In this document: one piece after another, positions 16,391-23,815 of the stretch
How the letters are laid out: every line of letters starts with the position of its first letter
Numbering within the stretch: the stretch's first letter is position 1
Translations under genes and position numbers: made by a program
NCBI RefSeq assembly: GCF_002127215.1
Contig: NZ_NFUT01000003.1
Coordinates: 124,001 to 188,000 of the forward strand
DNA length: 64,000 nt
Direction: 5' to 3'
Origin: Hydrogenophaga sp. IBVHS2
GTDB lineage: Bacteria; Pseudomonadota; Gammaproteobacteria; Burkholderiales; Burkholderiaceae_C
The notes under the pieces: generated by a model
What the model saw: the letters and a program-made list of their open reading frames with translations, nothing else
What the model was told of the DNA's origin: nothing
Databases searched by the model: none

Positions 16391-16762
16391 ATGCAACGAC
16401 TGCCCGGCCACACCCGCACCCCCTACGGACGCGAACGCGTGGTGCTGCGTCGCCTGCCGGTGTGGCTGCTGGGTGGCACCTTGGTGCCGGCACTCAGCGC
16501 CGGCATGGCCCGGCTGTGGCCCTGGGACCTGCCGACGGCCGAGCTGGCGGCCCGCATCGGGCTCATCGACATCCTGGCCATCGCGGTGGTCATCCTGTGG
16601 TGGACCGGGCTGTTCACCGTGGGCATCGGCGCCTTCATCGTGATGGTCATGAAGGGACCGGCCTATGTGGCCGACGCCTACCCGCTGGTGGATGCCGACC
16701 GGCCGGCCGACGGTCCCGTGCGAGAATCGCGGCCTCCCACAGCCTCTGGATCTACACCATGA
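16391..16762 (+). CDS. Small two-helix membrane protein, unknown function
   Basis: Unrecognised 123-aa protein. A basic N-terminus (TRTPYGRERVVLRRLP) is followed by two hydrophobic segments (VWLLGGTLVPALSAGMA and GLIDILAIAVVILWWTGLFTVG), then a short polar tail. The topology suggests an inner-membrane hairpin. The ATG at 16391 was chosen because the frame upstream overlaps the divergent lipocalin promoter region. Its stop overlaps the next start (ATGA), so it is expressed with the following secreted protein. Confidence 0.65.
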   Translation: MQRLPGHTRTPYGRERVVLRRLPVWLLGGTLVPALSAGMARLWPWDLPTAELAARIGLIDILAIAVVILWWTGLFTVGIGAFIVMVMKGPAYVADAYPLVDADRPADGPVRESRPPTASGSTP

Positions 16763-17178
16763 ACCGCTGCATCCCCTCCCTCCTGCTCGCCACCGGCGTG
16801 CTGCTGGCCACGCTGCCGGCACAGGCCCAGTCGCTCAAGCGGCCCTTCCCCCCCGACGCCCTGCGCGGCACGCTGACCATGACCCAGCCGCCGCATGCCC
16901 GGATGGATGACCGCGAGGTCCGCCTCTCGCCCGGCGCCCGCATCATGAGCGACAACAACACCGTGGTCCGACCGGCCTCGCTGGTGGGCAAGGAGGTGCT
17001 GGTGAACTACAAGGTGGACGGTCGGGGCCAGATCCAGATGGTGTGGATCCTCACCCCCGAGGAAGCCAAGGAAAAGCGGCGCACCCTGGGCGTGGAGCGC
17101 AACTACGTCTTCGAGTCCATGCTGCCCCAGCCCGACCCGCGCGCCTACAAGCCGCCGGTCAAGCCGGCCGCCGACTGA
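16759..17178 (+). CDS. Secreted protein of unknown function
   Basis: A 139-aa protein with a clear Sec signal peptide (MNRCIPSLLLATGVLLATLPAQAQ, cleavage near residue 24). The mature part (FPPDALRGTLTMTQPPH ... LSPGARIMSDNNTVVRPASLVGKEVLVNYKVDGRGQIQMVWILT) is a small beta-rich domain I associate with Burkholderiales hypotheticals, followed by a Pro-rich tail. It probably acts in the periplasm. It overlaps the previous membrane-protein gene by 4 nt, and miaB follows after 122 nt. No enzymatic motif is visible. Confidence 0.75.
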   Translation: MNRCIPSLLLATGVLLATLPAQAQSLKRPFPPDALRGTLTMTQPPHARMDDREVRLSPGARIMSDNNTVVRPASLVGKEVLVNYKVDGRGQIQMVWILTPEEAKEKRRTLGVERNYVFESMLPQPDPRAYKPPVKPAAD

Positions 17179-17197
17179 CCCTGCCCGTGCCGCCGCA

Positions 17198-17215
17198 GCA
17201 GCCCCCGGGGGCTGC
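17198..17215 (+). terminator. Perfect 18-bp palindrome upstream of miaB
   Basis: GCAGCCCCCGGGGGCTGC is a perfect palindrome 20 nt after the stop of the secreted-protein gene. It would form a very GC-rich hairpin. No T-run follows, so termination would be weak; it may instead stabilise the upstream 3' end. Confidence 0.35.
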
Positions 17216-17300
17216 CGGCCATCCCCCGTACCCCCGTCGGCCCTGAGCGCCGACGCCCCCGCCGGGCCTGCCCATGCGCCGGTGTTCCAGGAGCCATTCC

Positions 17301-18653
17301 ATGACGCGCAAAGTTTTCATCAAGACCTTCGGCTGCCAGATGAACGAGTACGACTCGGACAAGATGGCCGACGTGCTGGGTGCCGCCCAGGGCTACGAAC
17401 CCACGCAGGACGTGGAAGAGGCCGACCTGATCCTGTTCAACACCTGCTCGGTGCGCGAGAAGGCGCAGGAGAAGGTGTTCTCCGACCTCGGCCGGGTCAA
17501 GCACCTCAAGAAGAAGGGCGTGCTCATCGGCGTGGGGGGCTGCGTGGCCAGCCAGGAGGGCGCCGAGATCATCAAGCGCGCGCCCTTCGTGGACGTGGTG
17601 TTCGGCCCGCAGACCCTGCACCGCCTGCCCGAGCTGCTGAACCAGCGCCAGCAGCAGGAGCGGCCGCAGGTGGACATCAGCTTCCCCGAGATCGAGAAGT
17701 TCGACCACCTGCCGCCGGCCAAGGTGGAGGGCGCCTCGGCCTTCGTCTCCATCATGGAGGGCTGCTCCAAGTACTGCAGCTACTGCGTGGTGCCCTACAC
17801 CCGCGGCGAGGAGGTGAGCCGCCCCTTCGACGACGTGCTGGTGGAGGTGGCCGGTCTGGCCGACCAGGGCGTGCGCGAGGTGACGCTGCTGGGCCAGAAC
17901 GTGAACGCCTACCGGGGCGCCATGGGCGACACCGCCGAGATCGCCGACTTCGCCCTGCTGCTGGAGTACGTGGCCGCCATCCCGGGCATCGAGCGCATCC
18001 GCTACACCACCAGCCACCCCAACGAGTTCACGCCGCGCCTGATCGAGGCCTATGCCCGCATCCCGCAGCTGGTGAACCACCTGCACCTGCCGGTGCAGCA
18101 CGGATCGGACCGCATCCTCATGGCCATGAAGCGCGGCTACACCGCCATGGAATACAAGAGCACCATCCGCAAGCTGCGCGCCATCCGGCCCGACATCTCC
18201 ATGAGCAGCGACTTCATCGTCGGCTTCCCCGGCGAGACCGAGGACGACTTCAACAAGATGATGAAGCTCATCGAGGACGTGGGCTTCGACAGCAGCTTCT
18301 CCTTCATCTTCAGCCCGCGCCCCGGCACGCCGGCGGCCAACCTGGCCGACGACACGCCGCACGAGGTCAAGCTCAAGCGCCTGCAGCACCTGCAGGCCAC
18401 CATCGAGGCCAATGTGCGGCGCATCAGCGCCAGCCGCGAAGGCACGGTGCAGCGCATCCTGGTCGAAGGCCCGTCGCGCCGGCCCGGCCCGGGCGGTGCC
18501 GCCGAACTCATGGGCCGCACCGAATGCAACCGCATCGTCAATTTCGACGGCGGCCCGAACGGGTCGCGGCTGATCGGCCAGATGCTGGACGTGCGCATCA
18601 CCCAGGCCCTGCCCCATTCGCTGCGGGGCGACGTCGCACTCGCCGAGGCGTGA
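17301..18653 (+). CDS. miaB: tRNA-2-methylthio-N6-dimethylallyladenosine synthase MiaB
   Basis: A 450-aa radical-SAM methylthiotransferase that adds the methylthio group to i6A37 of tRNAs. The N-terminal UPF0004 domain carries the auxiliary cluster cysteines in [21 protein letters not shown] and GGCVASQEG; the radical-SAM motif is CSKYCSYC (CxxxCxxC); and a TRAM domain ends the protein. The ATG at 17301 follows a CAGGAG ribosome-binding site. The length is normal. The stop overlaps the GTG of the histidine kinase (GTGA), so translation is coupled. Confidence 0.97.
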   Translation: MTRKVFIKTFGCQMNEYDSDKMADVLGAAQGYEPTQDVEEADLILFNTCSVREKAQEKVFSDLGRVKHLKKKGVLIGVGGCVASQEGAEIIKRAPFVDVVFGPQTLHRLPELLNQRQQQERPQVDISFPEIEKFDHLPPAKVEGASAFVSIMEGCSKYCSYCVVPYTRGEEVSRPFDDVLVEVAGLADQGVREVTLLGQNVNAYRGAMGDTAEIADFALLLEYVAAIPGIERIRYTTSHPNEFTPRLIEAYARIPQLVNHLHLPVQHGSDRILMAMKRGYTAMEYKSTIRKLRAIRPDISMSSDFIVGFPGETEDDFNKMMKLIEDVGFDSSFSFIFSPRPGTPAANLADDTPHEVKLKRLQHLQATIEANVRRISASREGTVQRILVEGPSRRPGPGGAAELMGRTECNRIVNFDGGPNGSRLIGQMLDVRITQALPHSLRGDVALAEA

Positions 18654-20068
18654 AACCGTCGTCGCTGTCGTTCCAGCAGATGCTGCTGGTGGCGTTCCTG
18701 CTGATCGGGGCGCTGCTGGGTGCCGCCGCCGTGCGCGCGCTGTTCTCGCTGGAGTCCCTCATGGCCCAGGGCCGCGAAGGGGCCGACCAGGCCATTGCGC
18801 TGTCCACCGCCGCCCAGTCGCTGGGCGAACGCAGCGTGGCCATGGAGCGTGCGGCCCGGCAGTCGCTGGTGCTGCGCGACCGGCAGCTGCGCCAGCGCTT
18901 CGACGAGGCGGCCCGGCAGGCGGCCAGCACCCTGGACCAGCTGACCACCAACGACCTGCCCGACGAATTCGCCCGGCCCTGGCGCGAGCAGATACGGACG
19001 ATCGGCCTGCTGCTGGATGGCCCGCCCGAGACCGCCCTGGACCGCGAACGCGAAGTGGCCCGGGCCTTCCGCGAGCTCGACGGCTTCACCGCCCTGATCG
19101 CGCAGCAGGTGCAGAGCCTGATCGCCGCACGCAACCAGGCGCTGCAGGCCCGCTTCGAGACCAGCCGCCAGCAGCTGGCCCAGCAGGTGCTGGGCTCCAT
19201 CGGGCTGGCTGCGGCCATGGCGATCGGCTTCGGTGTCTGGCTGGCCCGACCGTTCCAGCGGCTGGAGAAGGCCATCGTGGCCCTGGGCGAGAACCGACTG
19301 GAATCGCCCATCGACATTCCCGGTCCGACCGATGTGCGCCGGGTCAGCCAGCAGCTCGACTGGCTGCGCCTGCGCCTGACCGAGCTCGACGCCGACAAGG
19401 CCCGCTTCCTGCGCCACATCTCGCACGAGCTCAAGACACCGCTGGCCTCGCTGCGCGAGGGCGTGGCGGTGCTGGGCGACGGCGTGGCCGGCCCGCTGGG
19501 GCCCGACCAGGCCGAGGTGGTGCGCATCCTGCAGCACAACACCGGCCAGCTGCAGGACCAGATCGAGGCCCTGCTGCGCTTCAATGCCGCCGCCTTCGAG
19601 GCCCGGCAGCTCCGGCGCGAGCGCACCGACCTGCTCACGCTGACCCAGGAGCAGGTCCAGGCCCAGCGGCTGCACTGGCAGGCGCGTGGCCTGCTGGTGC
19701 GGGTGGAAGGCTCGCCGGTGGTGCTGCCGCTGGACCGCGACAAGATGGCCTCGGCCCTGGGCAACCTGCTGCTCAACGCGATCCGCTTCTCGCCCGAGGG
19801 GGGCCTGATCCGCGTGCTGGTGAACGACCTGCCCGGCCGGGCCAGCGTGGACATCGTCGACCAGGGGCCGGGGGTGGCCGAGGCCGACCGCGACCGCATC
19901 TTCGAGCCCTTCTACCGGGGCCAGCGCCAGCCGCCGCAAGCGGTCAAGGGCACCGGCATCGGCCTGTCCATCGTCCATGAATACGTGGTGGCCCATGGCG
20001 GCCGCGTGTCCCTGGTGCCGCAACCCGGCGGCGCCCATTTCCGCATCGAACTTCCCCATGCCAGCTGA
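18650..20068 (+). CDS. glrK: Sensor histidine kinase GlrK (QseE-like)
   Basis: A 472-aa membrane kinase. TM1 is near residues 8-28, a helical periplasmic domain follows, TM2 lies around 180-200 ([17 protein letters not shown]), then a HAMP-like linker ([10 protein letters not shown]). The H-box is [16 protein letters not shown], the N-box [12 protein letters not shown]1 DQGPGV, and G2 GTGIGLSIV. The neighbours (a lipoprotein-like gene and a sigma-54 activator) reproduce the enterobacterial glrK-qseG-glrR order, so GlrK is the best name. The start is GTG, overlapping miaB. It should phosphorylate the GlrR-like regulator encoded at 20620. Confidence 0.88.
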   Translation: MKPSSLSFQQMLLVAFLLIGALLGAAAVRALFSLESLMAQGREGADQAIALSTAAQSLGERSVAMERAARQSLVLRDRQLRQRFDEAARQAASTLDQLTTNDLPDEFARPWREQIRTIGLLLDGPPETALDREREVARAFRELDGFTALIAQQVQSLIAARNQALQARFETSRQQLAQQVLGSIGLAAAMAIGFGVWLARPFQRLEKAIVALGENRLESPIDIPGPTDVRRVSQQLDWLRLRLTELDADKARFLRHISHELKTPLASLREGVAVLGDGVAGPLGPDQAEVVRILQHNTGQLQDQIEALLRFNAAAFEARQLRRERTDLLTLTQEQVQAQRLHWQARGLLVRVEGSPVVLPLDRDKMASALGNLLLNAIRFSPEGGLIRVLVNDLPGRASVDIVDQGPGVAEADRDRIFEPFYRGQRQPPQAVKGTGIGLSIVHEYVVAHGGRVSLVPQPGGAHFRIELPHAS

Positions 20069-20588
20069 CATCCACCCTGCCATCGCGCGTCCGCGCTTCG
20101 CTGCCGCCCTGCTGATCGCGCTGTCCCTGCTGGGCAGTGCCTGCAGCGCCACCCCGGCCACGGCCCAGGACCGGGTGGCGGTCGAGCAGGTGCTGGCCTA
20201 TGCCGACCGGGTGCGCCTGCTGGGTCCGGCCGAACTGGCCACCGAGATCACCAGCCTGGGCGACGGCGGCGACATTCCGCACCTGCAGCTGCAGCTGGCG
20301 CTGGCGCTGGTGCAGACCCACCAGCCGGTGGACACCGCCCGCGCGCTGGGTCTGGTGCAGCGGGTGGTCGCCAGCACCCAGCCCCAGGCCGCCGCCCTGC
20401 AGCCCCTGGCCCGGCTGCTGGCGGCCCGGCTGATGGAGCAGCGCCGGCTGGAGGACCAGTACGACCGGCAGAGCCAGCAGATCCGCGACGCGCAGCGCCG
20501 CATCGACCAGCTCAACGAACGGCTGGAGGCCATGCGCGCCATCGAGCGCAGCCTCACGCCGCGCAGCCCCCGCCCCGCCGCCCCCTGA
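20058..20588 (+). CDS. QseG-like envelope protein of the glr operon
   Basis: A 176-aa protein starting with an export signal (FAAALLIALSLLGSACSA). The Cys follows an imperfect lipobox (GSAC rather than L-x-x-C), so lipid attachment is uncertain. The rest is helical, with a C-terminal coiled coil (LEDQYDRQSQQIRDAQRRI). Position between kinase and regulator matches QseG, the outer-membrane lipoprotein that tunes GlrK (QseE) in enterobacteria. Sequence identity to QseG is not obvious, so the role rests on gene order. It overlaps the kinase gene by 11 nt. Confidence 0.65.
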   Translation: MPADIHPAIARPRFAAALLIALSLLGSACSATPATAQDRVAVEQVLAYADRVRLLGPAELATEITSLGDGGDIPHLQLQLALALVQTHQPVDTARALGLVQRVVASTQPQAAALQPLARLLAARLMEQRRLEDQYDRQSQQIRDAQRRIDQLNERLEAMRAIERSLTPRSPRPAAP

Positions 20589-20619
20589 ACCTTCGCGCCG
20601 ACGTCCTGTCTGACCCACC

Positions 20620-22044
20620 ATGGCCGAGACCGTTTCCCGCTCCCAGGACAGCCCGCCCGCCACCCGCCGCCCGCGTCTGCTGGTGGTCGACGACGACGCC
20701 GACATGCTGCGCCTGCTGTCCATGCGGCTGGGCGCCGCCGGCTACCAGGTGAGTGCCGTGGGGTCGGCCGAGGCCGCCCTGGCCCAGCTCGACATCGAAC
20801 GGCCGCAGCTGGTCATCTCCGACGTGCGCCTGCCCGGCCGCGACGGCCTGGCCCTGTTCGACGACATCCGCAACCGACACCCTTCCCTGCCGGTGATCCT
20901 GCTCACCGCGCACGGCACCATTCCCGACGCGGTGGAGGCCACCTCGCGCGGCGTGTTCAGCTACCTCACCAAACCCTTCGATGCCCGCGAGCTGCTGGAC
21001 AAGATCAGCCAGGCACTGGCCCTGGGTTCGCCGGCCGGCCCGAGCGAGCCGGTGGACGAGGCCTGGCGCTCGGAGATCGTCAGCCGCTCCAGCCGCATGG
21101 CCGACCTGCTGGCCGAGGCCCGCATGGTGGCGCGCAGCGACGCCAGCGTGCTGCTGCGCGGCGATTCCGGCACCGGCAAGGAAATGCTGGCCCGTGCCAT
21201 CCACAAGGCCAGCCGGCGGGCCGGCAAGCCCTTCATTGCGGTCAACTGCGGCGCCATTCCGGAAGCCCTGCTGGAATCCGAACTGTTCGGCCACATGAAG
21301 GGGGCCTTCACCGACGCGGTGGCCAACCACAAGGGCCTGTTCCAGGCGGCCGATGGCGGCACGCTGCTGCTCGACGAGATCGGCGACATGCCGCCGGCCC
21401 TGCAGGTCAAGCTGCTGCGGGTGCTGCAGGAGCGCGCGGTGCGGCCGCTGGGATCGAGCCAGTCGATCCCGGTGGACGTGCGCATCGTCTCGGCCACCCA
21501 CCGCGACCTGGAGGCCGCCATGGCCCAGGGCCAGTTCCGGGAAGACCTCTATTACCGGCTCAACGTGGTCACGCTGACCCTGCCCACCCTGGCCGAGCGG
21601 CGCGAGGACATCGCCCTGCTGGCCAACCACTTTCTGGCCCGGCTGTCGGCCAAGTACGGCAAGCGCAGCTCGGGCTTTGCGCCCGAGGCCCTCAAGGCCC
21701 TCACCCTGGCCAGCTGGCCCGGCAACGTGCGCCAGCTCTACAACGTGGTGGAGCAGGTCTGCGCCCTGGCCACCACGCCGCTGGTGTCGCTGGCCCTGGT
21801 GCAGCGCGCCCTGCGCACCCCGGCGGTGGAGGTGCTGAGCTATGCCGAGGCCAAGCAGCGTTTCGAGCGCGACTACCTGGTGGGCCTGCTCAAGATGACC
21901 GACGGCAACGTGGCCGACGCCGCCCGGCTGGCCGAGCGCAACCGGACCGAGTTCTACCGGCTGCTGCAGAAGCATGCGCTCACGCCGGGCCTGTTCAAGA
22001 ACGACGGCGGCGGCACAGGAGCCGAGCCTGTCGCTCCAGAGTGA
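20620..22044 (+). CDS. glrR: Sigma-54-type response regulator GlrR (QseF-like)
   Basis: A 474-aa NtrC-family regulator. Receiver domain with [10 protein letters not shown], phospho-Asp in VISDVRLPG and Lys in [10 protein letters not shown]+ domain with Walker A GDSGTGKE, Walker B LLLDEIGD and R-fingers ([10 protein letters not shown]); C-terminal Fis-type DNA-binding helices ([20 protein letters not shown]). The sigma-54 contact loop, normally GAFTGA, reads GAFTDA at residues 228-233. The length and order are as in GlrR. Immediately downstream are two exact TGTC-N10-GACA sites and a -24/-12 promoter in front of opgG, so opgGH is the likely target. Confidence 0.9.
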   Translation: MAETVSRSQDSPPATRRPRLLVVDDDADMLRLLSMRLGAAGYQVSAVGSAEAALAQLDIERPQLVISDVRLPGRDGLALFDDIRNRHPSLPVILLTAHGTIPDAVEATSRGVFSYLTKPFDARELLDKISQALALGSPAGPSEPVDEAWRSEIVSRSSRMADLLAEARMVARSDASVLLRGDSGTGKEMLARAIHKASRRAGKPFIAVNCGAIPEALLESELFGHMKGAFTDAVANHKGLFQAADGGTLLLDEIGDMPPALQVKLLRVLQERAVRPLGSSQSIPVDVRIVSATHRDLEAAMAQGQFREDLYYRLNVVTLTLPTLAERREDIALLANHFLARLSAKYGKRSSGFAPEALKALTLASWPGNVRQLYNVVEQVCALATTPLVSLALVQRALRTPAVEVLSYAEAKQRFERDYLVGLLKMTDGNVADAARLAERNRTEFYRLLQKHALTPGLFKNDGGGTGAEPVAPE

Positions 22045-22046
22045 CA
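22029..22046. promoter_or_regulatory. GlrR-type upstream activating site 1
   Basis: TGTC-N10-GACA, an exact match to the site reported for E. coli GlrR at glmY. It overlaps the glrR stop codon and lies about 170 bp upstream of the -24 element. Confidence 0.65.
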
Positions 22047-22050
22047 AGCG

Positions 22051-22070
22051 CAAGTCCTTGATCTGCAAGG
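22051..22070. repeat. IHF-like direct repeat, copy 1
   Basis: CAAGTCCTTGATCTGCAAGG. Copy 2 is at 22176-22195, with 18 of 20 bases identical. On the minus strand the core GATCAAGGACTTG fits the IHF consensus WATCAANNNNTTR except for its first base. Confidence 0.55.
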
Positions 22071-22095
22071 AATCCGCCGCCAGGGACCCCGGTGC

Positions 22096-22113
22096 TGTCG
22101 CCATCCGGCGACA
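22096..22113. promoter_or_regulatory. GlrR-type upstream activating site 2
   Basis: A second exact TGTC-N10-GACA, centred 67 bp from site 1 and about 105 bp upstream of the -24 GG. A 16-bp copy of its right part recurs inside opgG at 22398-22413, with the left half-site lost. Confidence 0.65.
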
Positions 22114-22175
22114 AAAAACACGGGTTTACCCTGATTTCCGTCGCCCTGCACCGGCCCATGCCGATGAGGTGACGC

Positions 22176-22195
22176 CAAGTCTTTGATCTGAAAGG
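22176..22195. repeat. IHF-like direct repeat, copy 2
   Basis: CAAGTCTTTGATCTGAAAGG lies between activating site 2 and the sigma-54 promoter, where IHF bends DNA in many sigma-54 systems. Its minus-strand core GATCAAAGACTTG matches the IHF consensus in all but one position. Confidence 0.55.
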
Positions 22196-22207
22196 GTTTT
22201 TTCGACC

Positions 22208-22223
22208 TGGCACAGGGTTTGCC
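22208..22223 (+). promoter_or_regulatory. Sigma-54 (-24/-12) promoter of opgGH
   Basis: TGGCAC-AGGGT-TTGCC: GG and GC dinucleotides are 12 bp apart, as required, and all of TGGCAC and TTGC match the consensus. Transcription would start near 22234, one base before the opgG ATG. Confidence 0.75.
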
Positions 22224-22234
22224 CTATACAGGGC

Positions 22235-23815
22235 ATGCCCCTGGTCATTTCCCCCGTCATCCCCGCCGCCCGCCACCTGGGCCGCTCGCTGCTGACCGGC
22301 CTGATCACCAGCCTGGCTGCGGTCTGCGCGGCCGCCCAGGGCCTGGACTGGGACAGCGTCTCCCACATCGCCCAGACCCGCGCCGCCCAGCCGTGGACGC
22401 CATCCGGCGACAAGGCCGCTGCCCTGCCGCCGGAGCTGGCGAACATCAGCTACGACGGCCTGCGCGCCATCCGTTTCAAGCCCGAGCGCAGCACCTGGCG
22501 CGACCGGTCGCTGCCGTTCGAGCTGCAGTATTTCCACCTCGGCCTCTACCAGACCGAGCCGGTGCGCATCCGCGAGATCGGCCCGGACGGTCAGGTGACC
22601 GAGCTGCCGTTCCGCACCGGCGATTACGACTACGGCTTCAACCGCTTCGACACCGCCGCCTGGGGTGACCTGGGCCATGCCGGCTTCCGGCTGCACTACC
22701 CGCTCAACAGCGTGGCCTACAAGGACGAGCTGGCGGTGTTCCTGGGCGCCAGCTATTTCCGCGCCCTGGGCGCCGGTCAGCAGTACGGCCTGTCGGCCCG
22801 GGGGCTGGCCATCGACACCGTGGGCGGCCAGGGTGAGGAATTCCCGCGCTTCACCGAGTTCTGGGTGCGCCGCCCCTCGGCCACCGACCGCGAGGTGACG
22901 GTGCTGGCCCTGCTGGAGTCGGCGCGCGCCACCGGGGCTTACCGCTTCGTCATCCGCCCCGGCTTCCAGACCACCATGACGGTCCATGCCCGGGTCTACC
23001 TGCGGGTCGGCGCCGCACCGGTGGCCACGCTGGGCCTGGCGCCGCTGACCAGCATGTTCCTCTCGGGCGAGAACCAGCCGCTGCCCGGCGACTTCCGCCC
23101 CGAGGTGCACGACTCCGACGGCCTGATGCTGGCCACCGGCGAAGGCGAATGGCTGTGGCGCCCGCTGCAGCGCCCGCGCAGCGTGCAGGTGAGCTCGTTC
23201 GCCACCGTCAACCCGCGCGGCTTCGGCCTGATGCAGCGCGACCGCCGCTTCGCCAGCTACGAGGACGTGGAAGCCCGCTACGAACGCCGGCCCAGCGCCT
23301 GGGTACGGCCGCTGGGTGACTGGGGCGCCGGCCGGGTGGAGCTGGTGCAGCTGCCCACCCCGGACGAGACCCACGACAACGTGGTCGCCTACTGGGTGCC
23401 CGCGCGCCTGCCGGCGCAGGGGCAGCCGCTGGAGTTCGCCTACGAGCTGTCCTGGCAGGGCGACGAGCAGCAGCGCCCGCCCTCCAGCTGGGTGACCCAG
23501 ACCCGCCGGGGCTACGGCTACACCCGCCTCAGCCCGGCCGAGCAGTCGGCGCAGCCCAAGTTCGTGCTCGATTTCGCCGGCCCCGCGCTGGACGCGCTGC
23601 CGCCCGGCGCAGCGGTGCAGGCCGTGGTGAGCGCCAACGCCAATGGCCGCGTCATCGAGGCCGTCGCCTATCCCAATCCGGCCACCAGCTCCTGGCGGGT
23701 GAGCCTGCGCGTGGTGCGCATCGACCCGAACCAGCCGGTCGAGCTGCGCGCCTTCCTTCAACACCAACAACACGCCGTGAGCGAAACATGGACACACCTG
23801 CTGCTGCCCGAATGA
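22235..23815 (+). CDS. opgG: Periplasmic glucan biosynthesis protein OpgG (MdoG)
   Basis: A 526-aa secreted protein needed for osmoregulated periplasmic glucan synthesis. Signal peptide: LGRSLLTGLITSLAAVCAAAQG (cleavage near residue 35). The mature beta-sandwich shows the family signatures LPFELQYFHLG, FLGASYFRALGAGQQYGLSARGL, EFPRFTEFWV, RRFASYEDVEARYERRPS and GAGRVELVQLPTPDETHDNVVAYW. The ATG at 22235 is the only ATG, GTG or TTG start in frame before the signal sequence, although it leaves almost no leader after the sigma-54 promoter. The gene overlaps opgH by 28 nt. Confidence 0.95.
   Translation: MPLVISPVIPAARHLGRSLLTGLITSLAAVCAAAQGLDWDSVSHIAQTRAAQPWTPSGDKAAALPPELANISYDGLRAIRFKPERSTWRDRSLPFELQYFHLGLYQTEPVRIREIGPDGQVTELPFRTGDYDYGFNRFDTAAWGDLGHAGFRLHYPLNSVAYKDELAVFLGASYFRALGAGQQYGLSARGLAIDTVGGQGEEFPRFTEFWVRRPSATDREVTVLALLESARATGAYRFVIRPGFQTTMTVHARVYLRVGAAPVATLGLAPLTSMFLSGENQPLPGDFRPEVHDSDGLMLATGEGEWLWRPLQRPRSVQVSSFATVNPRGFGLMQRDRRFASYEDVEARYERRPSAWVRPLGDWGAGRVELVQLPTPDETHDNVVAYWVPARLPAQGQPLEFAYELSWQGDEQQRPPSSWVTQTRRGYGYTRLSPAEQSAQPKFVLDFAGPALDALPPGAAVQAVVSANANGRVIEAVAYPNPATSSWRVSLRVVRIDPNQPVELRAFLQHQQHAVSETWTHLLLPE

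Noticed and set aside
18137..20161. Long minus-strand open frame opposite miaB and glrK
   Set aside because: Antisense shadow; no domain recognisable, and the opposite strand encodes intact MiaB and a histidine kinase.
22051..22070. FNR/CRP-type box (TTGAT...) in the glrR-opgG gap
   Set aside because: The second half-site ATCAA is absent; the minus-strand fit to the IHF consensus in both copies is better.
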